Positions 10,255 through 21,606 of a stretch of 64,000 bases of DNA are shown in pieces. Origin of the DNA: an uncultured Myxococcaceae bacterium (GTDB lineage: Bacteria; Myxococcota_A; Polyangia; Polyangiales; Ga0077539); the NCBI GenBank assembly GCA_945952225.1, contig CAMFHP010000002.1, positions 62,001 through 126,000 of the forward strand, written 5' to 3'. Position numbers and translations under genes: made by a program. The notes below the pieces were generated by a model. The model did no database searches. It saw only the letters and a program-made list of their open reading frames with translations, and was not told the origin of the DNA. Numbering within the stretch: the first letter of the stretch is position 1; each line of letters opens with the position of its first letter.

Positions 10255-11493
10255 ATGCGTGTCAAACACAACGTTTCGCGCGTCGCAGCCCTCGTCGCCG
10301 TGCTCGCGCTGGGGTGTCGCCGCACCGACACGCCGCGCGCCGCGCCCGCCCCCGACGTGTCACGCGCAGCGCCCGCGCAGACGCTGCCACCGCCCGCGCC
10401 ACCGATGGTGCCGCCTGCGCCACCGACGCCCGCGCAGACGCCCGACACGCCGCCGAACCCCGCACCGCCGGGACGCTGGACGCGTGCGGCCTTTCCGATC
10501 GTGGACATCCACACGCACATCGACCCCGAGGCGACGTCACGCGCGCTGGCGCTCTTCGACGAGCGCAACGTGCGCATCGGCGTGAACATGTCAGGCGGCA
10601 TGCCGGGCATGGGGCTCGAACAGTCGCTCGCGCAGCAGCAGCAGTCGAACGGGCGGATCATTCCCTTCTGCAACGTCGACTGGCGCGGCGTGGGCGATCC
10701 GCGGTGGCTGCCCTCGCAGATCGCGGTGCTGGAGCGATGCGCGGCCCTCGGCGTGCGCGGGTGGAAGATCCCCAAGGTGCTCGGACTCGGCGCGGGCGAT
10801 GGTCGCGGCAATCGCCTGCACGTCGACGACCCGATGCTCGATCCGCTCTTCGAACGGGCGGGCGCGCTCGGGCTCGTGGTGCTCATTCACGTGGGTGATC
10901 CGCGCGCGTTCTTCGAGCCCGCGACGCCGCAGAACGAGCGCTGGGACGAGCTCCAGGTGCACCCCGATTGGAGCTTCGCGAACCCGATGTTCCCGCGCTG
11001 GGGAGAGCTGCTCACGGAGTTCGAGAACCGCGTGCTGCGGCACCCTCGCACGCGCTTCATCGGCGCGCACTTCGGCAACTGCGCCGAGGACCCCGACCGC
11101 GTCGAACGCCTCCTCGAACGCGCGCCGAACTACTACATCGACACGGCCGCGCGCATCCCCGAGTTCGGTCGCCACGACCCCGCGCGCATGCGTCGCTTCT
11201 TCGAGCGCTGGCAGGATCGCATCCTCTTCGGCACCGACCTCGGGCTCGGTCCCGATCCGCGCGATGTGATGCTGGGCTCGACGGGCCGCGACCCGCCGAC
11301 GGCCGAAGAGAACGAGCGCTTCTGGGTCTCGACCTTCCGCTACTTCGAATCGACGGACCGACACTTCGCGCACCCGACGCCCATCCAGGGCCGGTGGACC
11401 ATCGACGCCATCGGGCTTCCGCCCGCGGTGCTGCGCAAGGTCTACGGCGCCAACGCGGCGAGGCTGCTCCGCCTGCCGTGGCCGCCGCGCTGA
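10255..11493 (+). CDS. Amidohydrolase-family (amidohydrolase 2) lipoprotein
   Basis: 412 residues. A signal with lipobox (LVAVLALGC) and a Pro/Ala-rich linker precede a TIM-barrel metal-hydrolase domain from about residue 80. Visible motifs are VDIHTHID (first two metal ligands), HVGDPRAFF, GAHFGN and LFGTDLGLG (late catalytic Asp). The fold fits the PF04909 amidohydrolase/decarboxylase group. The substrate cannot be predicted. A lipoprotein version implies action at the cell envelope. Confidence 0.85.
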   Translation: MRVKHNVSRVAALVAVLALGCRRTDTPRAAPAPDVSRAAPAQTLPPPAPPMVPPAPPTPAQTPDTPPNPAPPGRWTRAAFPIVDIHTHIDPEATSRALALFDERNVRIGVNMSGGMPGMGLEQSLAQQQQSNGRIIPFCNVDWRGVGDPRWLPSQIAVLERCAALGVRGWKIPKVLGLGAGDGRGNRLHVDDPMLDPLFERAGALGLVVLIHVGDPRAFFEPATPQNERWDELQVHPDWSFANPMFPRWGELLTEFENRVLRHPRTRFIGAHFGNCAEDPDRVERLLERAPNYYIDTAARIPEFGRHDPARMRRFFERWQDRILFGTDLGLGPDPRDVMLGSTGRDPPTAEENERFWVSTFRYFESTDRHFAHPTPIQGRWTIDAIGLPPAVLRKVYGANAARLLRLPWPPR

Positions 11494-11500
11494 TCGACGC

Positions 11501-13794
<2,294 letters not shown>

Positions 13795-14445
13795 TCACAC
13801 GTCGGGGGCCGCGTCGTCGGCGTCGTCGGTGACGTCGTCGAGTGCCGCGTCGTCGCTCGCATCGGGTGCGCTGTCGACCGCCGCATCGACCGTCCCATCG
13901 TCGCTCGCATCGATGGCCGCGTCGGGGGCCGCATCGACACCCGCATCGACGACATCGCGAGAGACGTCGGTGCCAGCGTCAACGACCGTGTCGATCGCGA
14001 CGTCTGCGCTCCCGTCGGACGATGCCTCCGCGCCCGCGTCCATGCGCGCATCCATCGCGACGTCGGTGCTCGCGTCGGGCGCATCGGTGCCCGCGTCCAT
14101 CCCCACATCGGCGCTCGCATCGAGCACATCGGCGCTCGCATCGAGCACATCGGCGCTCGCATCGGTCGCGACGTCGGCGTTCGCATCGCTGGCATCGTCT
14201 GCAGCGTCGGATGCGCCGTCACGCGCGGCCCCGTCGTCGTTCGCCACGTCGGCGCGGCCATCGACGGAGGCGTCGTTCGCGTCGGTCTGCGCATCGGCGG
14301 CGGCGTCGGAGTTCGCGTCGGCGCCGTCGAGCACGGCCGCGTCGTTGAGGCGCGACTCGTCGAAGTTCACGACGAAGCTGCACCCCGCATCGCCGAGCGA
14401 CGCGAGGAAGAGGGTGAGGATTGCGAGGCTGCGCGGGCGGATCAC
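13795..14445 (-). CDS. Asp/Ala-rich putative lipoprotein
   Basis: 216 residues from a GTG start. A hydrophobic signal (AILTLFLASL) ends in GDAGCSFVVNF, an imperfect lipobox. Nearly all the rest is low-complexity Asp/Ala/Val/Ser, including DASADVL tandem units. No folded domain is visible; it may be an extended acidic surface spacer. It begins 8 nt after the TPR/PEGA gene ends, so they are probably one operon. Confidence 0.7.
   Translation of the reverse strand: MIRPRSLAILTLFLASLGDAGCSFVVNFDESRLNDAAVLDGADANSDAAADAQTDANDASVDGRADVANDDGAARDGASDAADDASDANADVATDASADVLDASADVLDASADVGMDAGTDAPDASTDVAMDARMDAGAEASSDGSADVAIDTVVDAGTDVSRDVVDAGVDAAPDAAIDASDDGTVDAAVDSAPDASDDAALDDVTDDADDAAPDV
14108..14164. repeat. 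21-bp tandem repeat inside Asp-rich gene
   Basis: A 21-bp unit beginning TCGGCGCTCGCATCGAGCAC occurs 2.7 times without interruption and encodes DASADVL repeats on the minus strand. Such repeats can change copy number by slippage. Confidence 0.8.
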
Positions 14446-14453
14446 GGGCGCTC

Positions 14454-15428
14454 CTAGAAGTTGATCGCGAGGCCCGAGGGCGAGACGCGCAGCGTGAGCG
14501 GAGCGGACGCGGTCGGCGTTGCGGGCGGAGGCTCCTGCGCGCGTCCGCGATCGACGAAGTACATCACCAGCCCGAAGGCGGCGCTCGCGGCGGCGATGCC
14601 GAAGCTCACGTCGGAGACCACGGCGTAGCGCAGTCCGCGCTCGCGCCCCTCGCGCGTCGGGTTGATGTCGTAGTCGTTGTTCTCTCCGAGCGCGAGCACG
14701 CCGAAGGCCGTGCCTGCCACGAGGGCCGCACCCGCGAGACCCGCGGAGACCCACACCACGGGGCTCGGTCCGCGCGAGGTCGAGGCGCGCGGCGCACCGG
14801 TCACGGGCGTGGTCACCGTCGGCGTCGACGACTCGGCGTGGAGCTCGACCACCTCGTCGCGCGGTGTGCCGGGTTGGGTCTCGAACTCACGGGTCTCGCG
14901 CGCGTAGCCCTCGCGGGTGAGCACGACGGTGTGGCGACCGGGCGGGAGTTCGAGGTCCGCGGGCGTCGCCTCGCCGTGCTCGACGCCATTCACGACCACG
15001 CGCGCGCCGGGGGGCGTGGTGATGAGATGCACCCGCGCAGGGCGCCGACGGAGGTTCTCCAGGCGCGTCTCGAGCAGCGCGCGGTTGCGCACCTCGGGCA
15101 TCGCACCGAGGTAGGTCTCCAGTGTGGTGATCGCTTCGGGCACGTGGCCCAGGCGATCGTGGCACTCGAGGATCGGGAGGAGCACCACGGGGTTCGGCCG
15201 CAGGGAGTAGGCGCGCTCGAACGCTTCGAGCGCCTCGCGGTAACGGCCTGCGACGTAGTGCGCCGTGCCCGAGTCGTACGCGGTGCGGGCCTCCTGGATG
15301 GTGGCCTCGCTCAGCACGGGCTGTGTGCCGACCTGGGTCTCGGCGGGCTGCGTCTGCGCGAGCGCGAGGCCCGGGCCCAGCAGCGATCCGCACAGCGATG
15401 CGATGCACACGACGACGCGTCGATCCAT
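14454..15428 (-). CDS. Secreted TPR and PEGA-domain protein
   Basis: 324 residues. A signal peptide (cleavage after LALAQ) is followed by a TPR-like helical region (AYDSGTAHYVAGRYREALEA), a PEGA-type beta domain (PPGARVVVNGVEHGEATPAD, near residues 165-205), a linker and two hydrophobic C-terminal segments (PVVWVSAGLAGAALVAGTA; FGIAAASAAFGLVMYFVD). The arrangement is common in myxobacterial envelope proteins of unknown function. The ATG at 15428 starts directly at the signal peptide. Confidence 0.82.
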   Translation of the reverse strand: MDRRVVVCIASLCGSLLGPGLALAQTQPAETQVGTQPVLSEATIQEARTAYDSGTAHYVAGRYREALEAFERAYSLRPNPVVLLPILECHDRLGHVPEAITTLETYLGAMPEVRNRALLETRLENLRRRPARVHLITTPPGARVVVNGVEHGEATPADLELPPGRHTVVLTREGYARETREFETQPGTPRDEVVELHAESSTPTVTTPVTGAPRASTSRGPSPVVWVSAGLAGAALVAGTAFGVLALGENNDYDINPTREGRERGLRYAVVSDVSFGIAAASAAFGLVMYFVDRGRAQEPPPATPTASAPLTLRVSPSGLAINF

Positions 15429-15508
15429 GAACGTCTGCGACCCTTCGGAGGCGCAACCTACCGCAGGGCGGCTTCGGCCAGCAACGGACGATGCGCAGCC
15501 ACGCGCGA

Positions 15509-16390
15509 TCAGCGGGCCATCGGACGCGCGGGATCCGCGGCCCACTCGGCGAGCGAGGCGTCGTAGTTGCGCACGCGAGGCACACCCCGCGCGAGCAGGG
15601 CCACCGTCGCGAACGCGCTTCGAACGCCGCACGAGCAGTAGGTCACGATCTCGACGTTGGGATCGATGCCCGCGTCGGCGAGGGAGCGCAGCACGCGCGC
15701 CGTCGGGAGGATGCGCCCGCTGTCATCGAGAAGACGGCGCCAGTCGAGGTGCCGCGCGTTCGCGATGTGTCCGCCACGGAGCTCGCCGTACGGGGTCGCG
15801 CCGAGAAACTCCTGCTGCGAGCGCACGTCGACGACCTGCCGCGCGCGCGCCACATCGTCGGCCGTCGCGCGCAGCTCCGCCCGCATCCGAGAGGGAAAAC
15901 TCCCGGGCCTGGGCTTCGTCCACGCGGTGACCACCGGTCGACCCGCGGCCCGCCACGCCATGAAGCCCCCATCGAGCAGCGCCACGTCGGGGTGCCCGAG
16001 GAGCGCGAGGAGCCACGCGGCGTGCCCTTCATCGCCGAAGCCCGGCGCGCCGAGGCCGTAGATCAGCGCCGGTCTGCCCGCGTCGATGCCCAGCGCCGCG
16101 AGCCCCTGCGCGATGGCGGCGATGTCAGGCTTGAGCGCGCCGCGCGCCGCGCCGTCACCCGTGTACGCCTGCCACGCGTAGAGCTGCGCACCGGGGAGGT
16201 GCCCCTGTGCAAAGGCCGCCGCGTCGCGCGCATCGATCACCGCAGCGCCACGCGAGAGCAGCGCCGCGGCGCCCCGCACATCGACGATCTTCACCGGCGC
16301 GCGGTACGAGTTGTCCGCGGCGCCGACCAGCGAAGAAGACATCATCGTGAACGCGGCCACCGTGAGCGGCGCGAGCAGGCGGAGGAGCAT
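15509..16390 (-). CDS. Periplasmic tandem-rhodanese sulfurtransferase
   Basis: 293 residues. A signal peptide (TMMSSSLVGAAD) precedes two rhodanese domains. The first (IVDVRGAAALLSRGAAVIDA) lacks an active-site Cys in its loop and looks structural. The second carries CSCGVRS with the catalytic Cys at residue 252 and Arg 257, fitting thiosulfate or 3-mercaptopyruvate sulfurtransferases. The physiological sulfur donor is not evident. Confidence 0.85.
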   Translation of the reverse strand: MLLRLLAPLTVAAFTMMSSSLVGAADNSYRAPVKIVDVRGAAALLSRGAAVIDARDAAAFAQGHLPGAQLYAWQAYTGDGAARGALKPDIAAIAQGLAALGIDAGRPALIYGLGAPGFGDEGHAAWLLALLGHPDVALLDGGFMAWRAAGRPVVTAWTKPRPGSFPSRMRAELRATADDVARARQVVDVRSQQEFLGATPYGELRGGHIANARHLDWRRLLDDSGRILPTARVLRSLADAGIDPNVEIVTYCSCGVRSAFATVALLARGVPRVRNYDASLAEWAADPARPMAR

Positions 16391-16420
16391 GAACCTACTC
16401 TCGACCAGCGGATTTCTGGC

Positions 16421-16450
16421 GTCAACGACGCGTCAACGCGCGTGTCAACG
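16421..16450. promoter_or_regulatory. Three phased GTCAACG direct repeats
   Basis: GTCAACG occurs at 16421-16427, 16432-16438 and 16444-16450, spaced 11 and 12 bp, about one helical turn each. The repeats lie 31-60 bp upstream of the rhodanese start codon and could bind a multimeric regulator. No cognate regulator is identified. Confidence 0.35.
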
Positions 16451-16486
16451 GGCCCTGCACCGGGGCATTGCTGGCACAGCGTGTTG

Positions 16487-17218
16487 TCACACGTCGGTAG
16501 GGTCGGACGCGGCACCCGCGGTGGCCGCCTGCGGTGTGTCACCCTGAGACGGCACACTGTCGAAGCGTACGAGCGCCCGGATTTTTCGCAGTACGTCGTC
16601 GCGGCCTTCGCCGGTCTCTCCCGACACGCCGAGCACCTCGCCCTTCACGCGGCGGCGGATCGCGGCGACGACCTTCCCGCGCTCGGCGTGGGTGAGCTTG
16701 TCGACCTTGGTGACGGCGATGAAGTACGGGCGGTGGATGTGCTCCAGGTACTCGATGAGCTGGGCCTCTTCGTCTTGAAGCCCGCGGCGGCCGTCGACGA
16801 GGATCACCACGCCCGCGAGCGAGGCGCGCGATTTGAGGTAGCGCTCGATGAGTCCGGCCCACGCGTCGCGCTCGGACTTCGATCGCTCGGCGAAGCCATA
16901 GCCCGGCAGGTCGGCGATCACGAAGTGTGTGCTGTCGCGGAGCCCGACGTGAAAGAGCACGATGCCGCGCGTGCAGCCCGGCGTGCGCGACGTCCGCGCG
17001 AGGGAGCGTCGCTGGCAGAGGCGGTTGAGCAGCGTCGATTTGCCTACGTTCGAGCGACCCGCGAAGGCCAGCTCGGGCAGCGAGGGGGGAGGGAGCTCCT
17101 GTCCGATGCGCGCCTCGGCGACGTACGCCGCGTCGAGGCAGTCTAGCGGCGACGGCCCCGGAGCCTTCGCAGCACCCGGCCCGCGACCGCCTCGATCTCC
17201 TTGATTCCGAGCAACCAT
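16487..17218 (-). CDS. engB: Ribosome-biogenesis GTP-binding protein EngB (YsxC/YihA)
   Basis: 243 residues. G-motifs are complete: G1 GRSNVGKST (about 53-61), G3 DLPGYGF, G4 TKVD. The essential GTPase assists 50S assembly. No start codon exists between the family core and the ATG at 17218, so the reading frame must begin inside the end of murJ, a 76-bp overlap. The C-terminal extension (about 20 residues after the G domain) is short and poorly conserved in the family. Confidence 0.93.
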   Translation of the reverse strand: MVARNQGDRGGRGPGAAKAPGPSPLDCLDAAYVAEARIGQELPPPSLPELAFAGRSNVGKSTLLNRLCQRRSLARTSRTPGCTRGIVLFHVGLRDSTHFVIADLPGYGFAERSKSERDAWAGLIERYLKSRASLAGVVILVDGRRGLQDEEAQLIEYLEHIHRPYFIAVTKVDKLTHAERGKVVAAIRRRVKGEVLGVSGETGEGRDDVLRKIRALVRFDSVPSQGDTPQAATAGAASDPTDV

Positions 17219-18801
17219 GCGGCGAGGAGATACACGGTTCCGAGGGCGATGCCACCGGCGATCGCGAGGCCGCGCGCGCGCACCGTCGCCTCGTGCCACG
17301 CGAGGTGCGCGACGATCACCCGCGCGAGCGCGCCCGTGACCGCCGACGCGACGAGCACGCGCCCGAGCGTCGCGAGCACACGCGCCCACGGCACGCGCAC
17401 GTAGCGATGTGCGAAGGCCACGAGCAGCGCGAGCTGCACCGCGGTGGAGCCCGTGATCGCCGCGGCGACGCCCGCGTGCCCCATCGGCCCCGACAGCACG
17501 ATCGCGAGGCCGATGAACACCAGGACGTCCACGCCGCTCACGGCCACGGGCACGCGCGGGGCCTGCGACGCGTGGTAGATCGCCACGAACTGTCGCACGA
17601 CGGAGAGCAGCGCCACGTTGGCGGCCTGCCAGCGCAGCGAGCGCGCCACCTCGGCGATGCCGTGCGCGCCCTGCTGTTGAAAGCGCCCGTAGCCGTAGAT
17701 CAGCGGCACGATCGCTTCGCCGTACGCCGCGAGGATGACCGCCACGGGCACCGACACGAAGGTCGCGATGCCGAGCATGTCGCCGAGCTTCTCCGACGCC
17801 GTCTCGCGTTCGCCCTGCGCGATGGCGCGCGAGAGCTCGGGCAGGAACGAGCTCGCCACCGCGGTGATGAAGATCCCCTGCGGAATGTCGGCGATGCGTT
17901 GCGCATACGAGAACGCGCTCACCGCGCCCGCGGGCATCGACGCGAGGAAGCGGTTCGAGACCACGACGTCGACCTGGTAGATCCCAAGGCCCACGAGGCT
18001 CGGCGCGAGGAGCACCGCCGCGCGTCGCACCGCCGGGTGTGCGAGCGTGAGGCGCGGTCGCGGGAGCATCTTCTCGCGGGCGAGGGGAGGCACCAGCGCG
18101 AGGAGTTGAAGCGCGCCGCCGAGGAGTGCGCCGAAGGCCATGCCGTAGATCGCAGGCAGGCCGAAGTGCGCGCACACGGGCACGAACGCGAAGGGCGCGA
18201 GCAGGAACGCGACGTTGAGCAGCGCGGGCGCGAACGCGAGCGCGCCGAAGCGCCCGAGGGTCTGCAGCGTGGCGATTCCCACCGCCGCCGAGCCCATGAA
18301 GAAGATGTACGGAAAGAGCACGCGGAGCAGCGAGGCCGAGAGCTCGAAGCGCGCGGTGTCTCCGCCGAAGTCGCCCGCGAACACGCGCAGCGCGGGGCGC
18401 GCGAACACCACGCCGAGCACCGAGAGCGCGAGGAGCACCGCGAGGCTCACGCCGCGAATGTGCGCGACGGCGTCGCGGAGGTCGTCGCGGTGGCGCTCGC
18501 GCGTGGCGTCGTCGACCTCGGGCCGCGGTCCCTTCGCGACGGGCTCGGTGAGCGCCGTGCGTCCGCGGGCTGCGATCGACGAGAACATCGGCACGAAGGC
18601 CGCGGAGAGCGCTCCCTCGGCGAGCAGCGCGCGCAGCGCGTTGGGGAAGCGCCACGCGATGAAGAACGCGTCGGTCGCGGCCGCGTCGAAGGTGGCCGCG
18701 ATGAGCGTCTCGCGCGCCATGCCCAGCACGCGCGAGAGCAGCGTTCCTGCGCTGAGGAGCGCCATGCGTGCGAGCTCGGGCCGTGCGCGTTCGCGGGTCA
18801 T
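17143..18801 (-). CDS. murJ: Lipid II flippase MurJ (MviN)
   Basis: 552 residues with about 14 transmembrane segments. The N-terminal signature LLSRVLGMARETLIAATF and the later FSYAQRIADIPQGIF and ALLSVVRQFVAIYHASQAPR regions are typical of MurJ, which flips the peptidoglycan precursor lipid II across the inner membrane. Loop 3 contains a hydrophilic insert near residue 95 (VAKGPRPEVDDATRERHRDD). The start MTRERARPEL at 18801 fits the family; an in-frame ATG at 18825 is the alternative. Its 3' end overlaps engB. Confidence 0.94.
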   Translation of the reverse strand: MTRERARPELARMALLSAGTLLSRVLGMARETLIAATFDAAATDAFFIAWRFPNALRALLAEGALSAAFVPMFSSIAARGRTALTEPVAKGPRPEVDDATRERHRDDLRDAVAHIRGVSLAVLLALSVLGVVFARPALRVFAGDFGGDTARFELSASLLRVLFPYIFFMGSAAVGIATLQTLGRFGALAFAPALLNVAFLLAPFAFVPVCAHFGLPAIYGMAFGALLGGALQLLALVPPLAREKMLPRPRLTLAHPAVRRAAVLLAPSLVGLGIYQVDVVVSNRFLASMPAGAVSAFSYAQRIADIPQGIFITAVASSFLPELSRAIAQGERETASEKLGDMLGIATFVSVPVAVILAAYGEAIVPLIYGYGRFQQQGAHGIAEVARSLRWQAANVALLSVVRQFVAIYHASQAPRVPVAVSGVDVLVFIGLAIVLSGPMGHAGVAAAITGSTAVQLALLVAFAHRYVRVPWARVLATLGRVLVASAVTGALARVIVAHLAWHEATVRARGLAIAGGIALGTVYLLAAWLLGIKEIEAVAGRVLRRLRGRRR

Positions 18802-18894
18802 CGTCGGAGTGACGGCGGATACCATCCGCGCGCGAAGACCCGCAAACTCCCCGCGCGGCGTCGGGGGTGGCCGTGGTATGCGCGAAGGGCGACG

Positions 18895-21486
18895 ATGGCG
18901 CTGCTCGACCGCTTCGAACGCTTCCTCGACCAGGTGATCCCTCCGCCCGACGAGGTCGCGGCGGCCGTGCGGCGCGGTGAGGCCCTGCTCGACGCCGACG
19001 ACGCCGAGGGGGCGCTTCGCATCGCCGACGACGCGCTCTCGATCACACCGGGATACCTCCGTGCCCTGCTCCTTCACGCCGATGCGCTCGCTGCGCTGGG
19101 GCGTCACGGCGAGGCCCTCGCTGCGCTCGATGCAGCGCATCGCACCCGTTCGCTCCCCGCCGACGCACTCGCGCGCATGGTCGAACTCGCATCGCGCGTC
19201 GACGAGCCGTGGCGCACCCTGGAGCTCGACACGCTCACCCGCGCGCGGCTCCGCGGTCGCGATGCTTCCGTCGCGCGACGGCTCCTCGCGGGGGCGCGCC
19301 ACCTTCTCGCGCGCGGTCACGACACCGTTGGCCTGCGCCTCGCGCGCAGCGCCTCGCTCGCAGACCCGACGCTCGCCGGCGCGTGGCTGCTCCTCGGCCA
19401 CGACGCGCTCCACCGGGGCGATCGCGCGCTCGCGCGACGCAATCTCGACCGCGCGCTTGCCGCGCTCGCTCCGACCGATGCCGAAGGGAATCGGCTCGCG
19501 GGCGAGATCGCCTGGGGCCTCGGTCAACGCGAGGCCGCAGCCCGCTGCCTCCGTCGCGCGTGGATCACGGGAGACGACGGCGCGATCGCCACGCTCGTCG
19601 CGGTGCTCGCGGCCGGTGACGACTCCGACTCGCTGACGCGCGTGATCGCCGACGCGCGCGGCGAGCTCGGTGACGTGGCCCGCGGACTCCTCGGTCTCGC
19701 ACGCCACGGCACGGTGACCCCGGAGCTCGAACGCGCGCGCGGCGCGGCCGTTCCCGCGGTGCTCTGGCACTACGCGCTCGGTGTGGCCCTGCGCGCGTCG
19801 CCCGCACTCGCGCGTCGCTGGTGTGACGAGGCCACGGAGCGCCCGTCGTCGGGTGCGGTACGCGCGCTCTTCGAGGCCCGCGATGCGCTCGACGCGGGCG
19901 ACGTGCGACGCGCGGTCACGGCCCTCGACGCGCCCCTCGCCGATCCCACCACTCGTCCCTTCGCGCGCGACACGCTGCGCGATGCGTGGCGGCGCGCCTG
20001 GCGATCGAGGCTCTCGCCGATGCTCGAAGGACTCGCCGCCGTCGCTGCGTCGACGCCGCGGGTCGACCCCTCCCTCGATGCGGGATTGCGCGCGCTCCGT
20101 CGCGGGCTCGACGAGCCGTTGCGCGTTGTGCTCCTCGGAGAGTTCAGCGCGGGCAAGAGCACCTTTCTCAACGCGCTCGTCGGCGCCGAGGTGTCGCCCA
20201 CGGGGGTGCTTCCCACGACGGCGCACGTTCACTGGCTGCGTCACGGTGAGCCCGGCGCGCGGGTGTTCGACCCCTCGGGCGGTGTGGTCGAGGCCTCGCT
20301 CGACGAGGCGCCGCGCACGGTGGCCCGCCGTCGCGCGTCGGGGGCGGGCGTGGCGTACGTCGAGGTGACGCTCCCGCTTCCGCAGCTCCTGCGCATGGAG
20401 GTGATCGACACGCCGGGCTTCAACGCAGGTGATCCCGCGCACGAAGAGGCTGTGCGTCGCGCGTTCGAACTCGCCGACGTGGGCCTGTGGCTCTTCGATG
20501 CGCGCCAGGCCGGGCGACACAGCGAGCTCGCACCCCTCGGCGAGGCGCGCGCGCAGGGGCTCCCGGTGCTCGGACTGCTCAACAAGATCGACCAGGTGCC
20601 CGAGGCATCGCGGCAGGAGCTCCTGGAGTTTGTGCGCCAGGGCTTCGAGGCCCTCGCGCCCTGCGTGCTTGCGGTCTCGGCGCGACGGGCCTTCGAGGCC
20701 GCGCGCATGGTCGAAGGCGAGGCGCGCGATGCGCAGCTCGATCTCAGCGGATGGACGTCGCTGCGCCGCTACCTCGACCAGCACCTCGTCGCGCAGCAGG
20801 CCGCGTGGAAGCACGCCCGCGCCGCCCACGCTGCGGCTGCGTTGATCGATGCGGCCCGCGCCCGGCTCGACGCCGACGACGCGCGCGAAGATGCGCGGCT
20901 TCGTGCGTGTGGCGTGCTCGGCGAGGCCGTGGTGGCGCTCCGCGAGTCGCTCTCGAAGTCGGGCGCGGCGCTGCGGCGTGAGGTGGAGCTCGCGCTGCGA
21001 GATCAGCTCCGTTCGATCGACGGCGCGCGCGGTGAAGAGCGCGCGGCGCTCGTGGCCGACACGGTGGCCGAAGTGGGATGGCGAGCCCGCGAGCGCACGC
21101 TCCGCGCGATCCACGAACCGCTGAGCACCGTGGAGCGCCTCGCGGTGCAGGTCGGCGTGTGCAGTGAGGCCGGGCGCGCGACGCTGCGGGCGCCGGTGAT
21201 CCAGTGGCTCGATCACCTCGTGGCCGAGGGCGTGCGCGATGCCACGAGCCTCGCCGTGGTGGGCGACGTCGGCGGCGCGCCGGGCTTTCTCGCGAGCGAT
21301 CCCCTCGCGGCCCTCGAAGACGCCGTCGACGAGGCCGGACGCGCGGTGCACGCGCCCAACGACGCCCTGCGCCTCGCCCTTGAGGTCGCGGGGGAGGTGG
21401 TCGGAGAGTTCCACCCGCCGGTGTTGCCGATTCCGACATGGGAGGCGGCCGTCGGAGGCCATGGAGGGGGTGCCGCGGGATTGTGA
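18895..21486 (+). CDS. TPR-dynamin-like GTPase fusion protein
   Basis: 863 residues. The first 330 or so form helical TPR-like repeats (ALRIADDALSITPGYLRALL and similar). A dynamin-type GTPase follows: P-loop GEFSAGKSTFLNAL near 416, a conserved PTT switch (GVLPTTAHVHWL), G3 DTPGFN near 505 and G4 NKID near 563. A long helical C-terminal region resembles the stalk of bacterial dynamin-like proteins. Family members remodel or tether membranes. An AAGGG motif precedes the ATG. The gene is divergent from murJ with about 90 bp between starts. Role unknown. Confidence 0.85.
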   Translation: MALLDRFERFLDQVIPPPDEVAAAVRRGEALLDADDAEGALRIADDALSITPGYLRALLLHADALAALGRHGEALAALDAAHRTRSLPADALARMVELASRVDEPWRTLELDTLTRARLRGRDASVARRLLAGARHLLARGHDTVGLRLARSASLADPTLAGAWLLLGHDALHRGDRALARRNLDRALAALAPTDAEGNRLAGEIAWGLGQREAAARCLRRAWITGDDGAIATLVAVLAAGDDSDSLTRVIADARGELGDVARGLLGLARHGTVTPELERARGAAVPAVLWHYALGVALRASPALARRWCDEATERPSSGAVRALFEARDALDAGDVRRAVTALDAPLADPTTRPFARDTLRDAWRRAWRSRLSPMLEGLAAVAASTPRVDPSLDAGLRALRRGLDEPLRVVLLGEFSAGKSTFLNALVGAEVSPTGVLPTTAHVHWLRHGEPGARVFDPSGGVVEASLDEAPRTVARRRASGAGVAYVEVTLPLPQLLRMEVIDTPGFNAGDPAHEEAVRRAFELADVGLWLFDARQAGRHSELAPLGEARAQGLPVLGLLNKIDQVPEASRQELLEFVRQGFEALAPCVLAVSARRAFEAARMVEGEARDAQLDLSGWTSLRRYLDQHLVAQQAAWKHARAAHAAAALIDAARARLDADDAREDARLRACGVLGEAVVALRESLSKSGAALRREVELALRDQLRSIDGARGEERAALVADTVAEVGWRARERTLRAIHEPLSTVERLAVQVGVCSEAGRATLRAPVIQWLDHLVAEGVRDATSLAVVGDVGGAPGFLASDPLAALEDAVDEAGRAVHAPNDALRLALEVAGEVVGEFHPPVLPIPTWEAAVGGHGGGAAGL

Positions 21487-21606
21487 TGCAAACTCGAAGC
21501 CGTGGCGTTAGAGTGGCCGCCGCTTCGTCGGGATGCGTTCCGCGAGCGAGGGGTGCCGCTCCCCAGGTGGGGCCCCGTCCGGCAGGTCAGCCAAGGAGAT
21601 GTGGGT

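Noticed and set aside
13795-14164. CRISPR-like array
   Set aside because: The repeats are contiguous without spacers and encode an in-frame Asp-rich peptide.
16467-16487. Possible sigma-54 promoter (TGGCAC followed by GTTGT)
   Set aside because: The distance between the GG and GC elements is off by one base and the -12 GC is missing.
17143-21462. Very long open frame on the minus strand (1439 codons) covering murJ and the region opposite the dynamin-like gene
   Set aside because: Only the murJ part has a recognisable sequence. The rest is Arg/Glu/His-rich antisense of the TPR-dynamin gene, a usual artefact of high G+C.
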